From: JAWKNZ01 sp041391425
GTDB lineage: Bacteria; Bdellovibrionota_B; Oligoflexia; Oligoflexales; JAWKNZ01
NCBI GenBank assembly: GCA_041391425.1
Contig: JAWKNZ010000009.1
Span: 1 to 64,000 of the forward strand
Direction: 5' to 3'
DNA length: 64,000 nt
Below, piece by piece: positions 63,221 through 64,000 of the stretch (position 1 is its first letter; every line of letters starts with the position of its first letter). The notes under the pieces are model-generated. The model was not told the origin of the DNA. It made no database searches and saw nothing but the letters and a program-made list of their open reading frames with translations. Position numbers and translations under genes: made by a program.

Positions 63221-64000
63221 ATGAAAAAAGTCTTTATTCTCGATACCAATATTTTACTTAGTGATCCTAATGGTATTTTTCAGTTTGAAGAACATGACGT
63301 GGTTATACCTATTTCTGTTATTGAGGAAGTGGACCATTTTAAAAAAGATCCAAGTGAGACGGGGCGCAATGCCAGAGAAGTCTCTCGTATTTTAGACAGG
63401 TTGCGGAAGCGAGGTACATTATCCTCAGGCATTCCCTTGCATACAGAAAGGGAAGATACTGGACAACTATTTGTATATCTTGGTCATAATATGGAGATTC
63501 TTCCAGAGCTTTTAGCTGATAATACTGATAATCACATTTTGGCAATTGGCCTTACGCTACAAAAACAGTTTGGTGAAGGGCGTAAGGTTGTTATTATCAC
63601 GAAAGACTCTAATTTAAGGATTAAAGCTGATGCTTTTGGGATATCAGCTGAAGACTTTGAGGCTGATAAAGTATTTGATATCTCTATATCTTCTAATTTT
63701 AGTGGTATTGTCAGGCTTAAGGTCAATGCCTCTATTATTAATGATTACTATACGAAAAGAGAAGTCTCACTGGATGGTGTTGATCTTTTAGCCAATCAGT
63801 TTGTGGTTTTGGAAGATGAAAATGACTCAAACCAATTTGTATACGGCCGCTATGAGGCTGAGTTAGGTAAGGTCATCATGCTGGACTCAAACTTAGAAAA
63901 TGTTTGGGGTATTCAGCCGAGAAATTTGGAGCAGACATTTGGCCTTTCAGCTTTGCTCGATGACAGATTAAAACTTGTAACATTAATTGGTGGTGCTGGC
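63221..64000 (+). CDS. PIN-PhoH family ATPase, 5' part only
   Basis: 260 codons in frame to the right edge. MKKVFILDTNILLSDPNGI opens a PIN ribonuclease domain (acidic residues D8, E-E in ISVIEEVDHF, and D in ITKDSNLRIK), followed by a linker and the start of a PhoH ATPase domain; the last visible residues LVTLIGGAG are the first half of its Walker A, cut by the window end. Such fusions (YlaK-type) couple RNA cleavage to ATP hydrolysis and occur in toxin-antitoxin and RNA-turnover settings. No antitoxin gene is seen directly upstream. Confidence 0.9.
   Translation, partial: MKKVFILDTNILLSDPNGIFQFEEHDVVIPISVIEEVDHFKKDPSETGRNAREVSRILDRLRKRGTLSSGIPLHTEREDTGQLFVYLGHNMEILPELLADNTDNHILAIGLTLQKQFGEGRKVVIITKDSNLRIKADAFGISAEDFEADKVFDISISSNFSGIVRLKVNASIINDYYTKREVSLDGVDLLANQFVVLEDENDSNQFVYGRYEAELGKVIMLDSNLENVWGIQPRNLEQTFGLSALLDDRLKLVTLIGGAG

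Noticed and set aside
63221..64000. PIN-PhoH gene as a free-standing toxin-antitoxin pair
   Set aside because: No small antitoxin gene upstream; the gap holds only repeats, and PIN-PhoH proteins are also widespread single genes.

Overview
The window reads as chromosome of a Gram-negative, AT-rich bacterium with a very large exported proteome: lipoproteins, beta-barrels, KDO and heptose/GDP-mannose sugar genes, type IV pilin-like proteins and many secreted hydrolases. Lipoprotein richness, an HNH protein of a type common in Bdellovibrio-like genomes, a DUF455 protein, an RLAN-type ATP-grasp cluster and a fused aspartokinase/DAP decarboxylase make a Bdellovibrionota/Oligoflexia-type organism my best guess. 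This is inference from gene content, not a database result. No rRNA, tRNA or CRISPR array was seen.

Layout. 1-4.8 kb: outer-membrane barrel (cut by the edge), HD-GYP phosphodiesterase, a frameshifted barrel protein, ettA, a TPR protein. 4.9-9.7 kb: a minus-strand secreted set (polysaccharide deacetylase, lipoprotein, trypsin-like protease) and a 3D-domain lipoprotein broken at a G8 tract. 9.8-24.3 kb: leucine-type dehydrogenase, mnmG, manC, a membrane-anchored pseudopilin-like protein, a ferritin-like/ATP-grasp fusion, the LysC-LysA fusion and a zinc protease with a P-domain. 24.6-29.4 kb: secreted EEP phosphodiesterase, small lipoproteins and a vWA lipoprotein. 29.5-32.1 kb: a probable mobile element with ~210-bp inverted arms around a decayed HNH gene. 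32.2-43 kb: transglutaminase-like lipoprotein, crcB, acyl-CoA dehydrogenase, parvulin, aminotransferase, rsmI, a second zinc protease and a GT9 glycosyltransferase. 43-47.8 kb: small genes, then a three-gene pilin operon ending in a pilin-vWA fusion with CxNW repeats. 48-56.9 kb: CoA-transferase, carboxypeptidase, a C39/RimK/GCS2 amidoligase operon, aroC, sigma/anti-sigma pair. 57-64 kb: kdsB, a giant metalloprotease-barrel protein, a universal stress protein and a PIN-PhoH ATPase cut by the right edge.

Mobile and repeat content is notable. There are three copies of a MITE with GTAA-type ends and 8-bp target duplications, four loci of a ~163-bp repeat with 6-7-bp duplications, one TA-flanked MITE that supplies the manC stop codon, and several large palindromes in convergent gene gaps. 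Four exported or mobile genes carry reading-frame breaks, two of them at homopolymers, so slippage (phase variation) or sequencing error has to be considered.

Best candidates for undescribed biology are the pilin-vWA-CxNW operon (44.9-47.8 kb), the C39 peptidase/RLAN-ATP-grasp/GCS2 ligase operon (50.9-54.3 kb), the HNH inverted-arm element, and the ferritin-like/ATP-grasp fusion at 17.5 kb.
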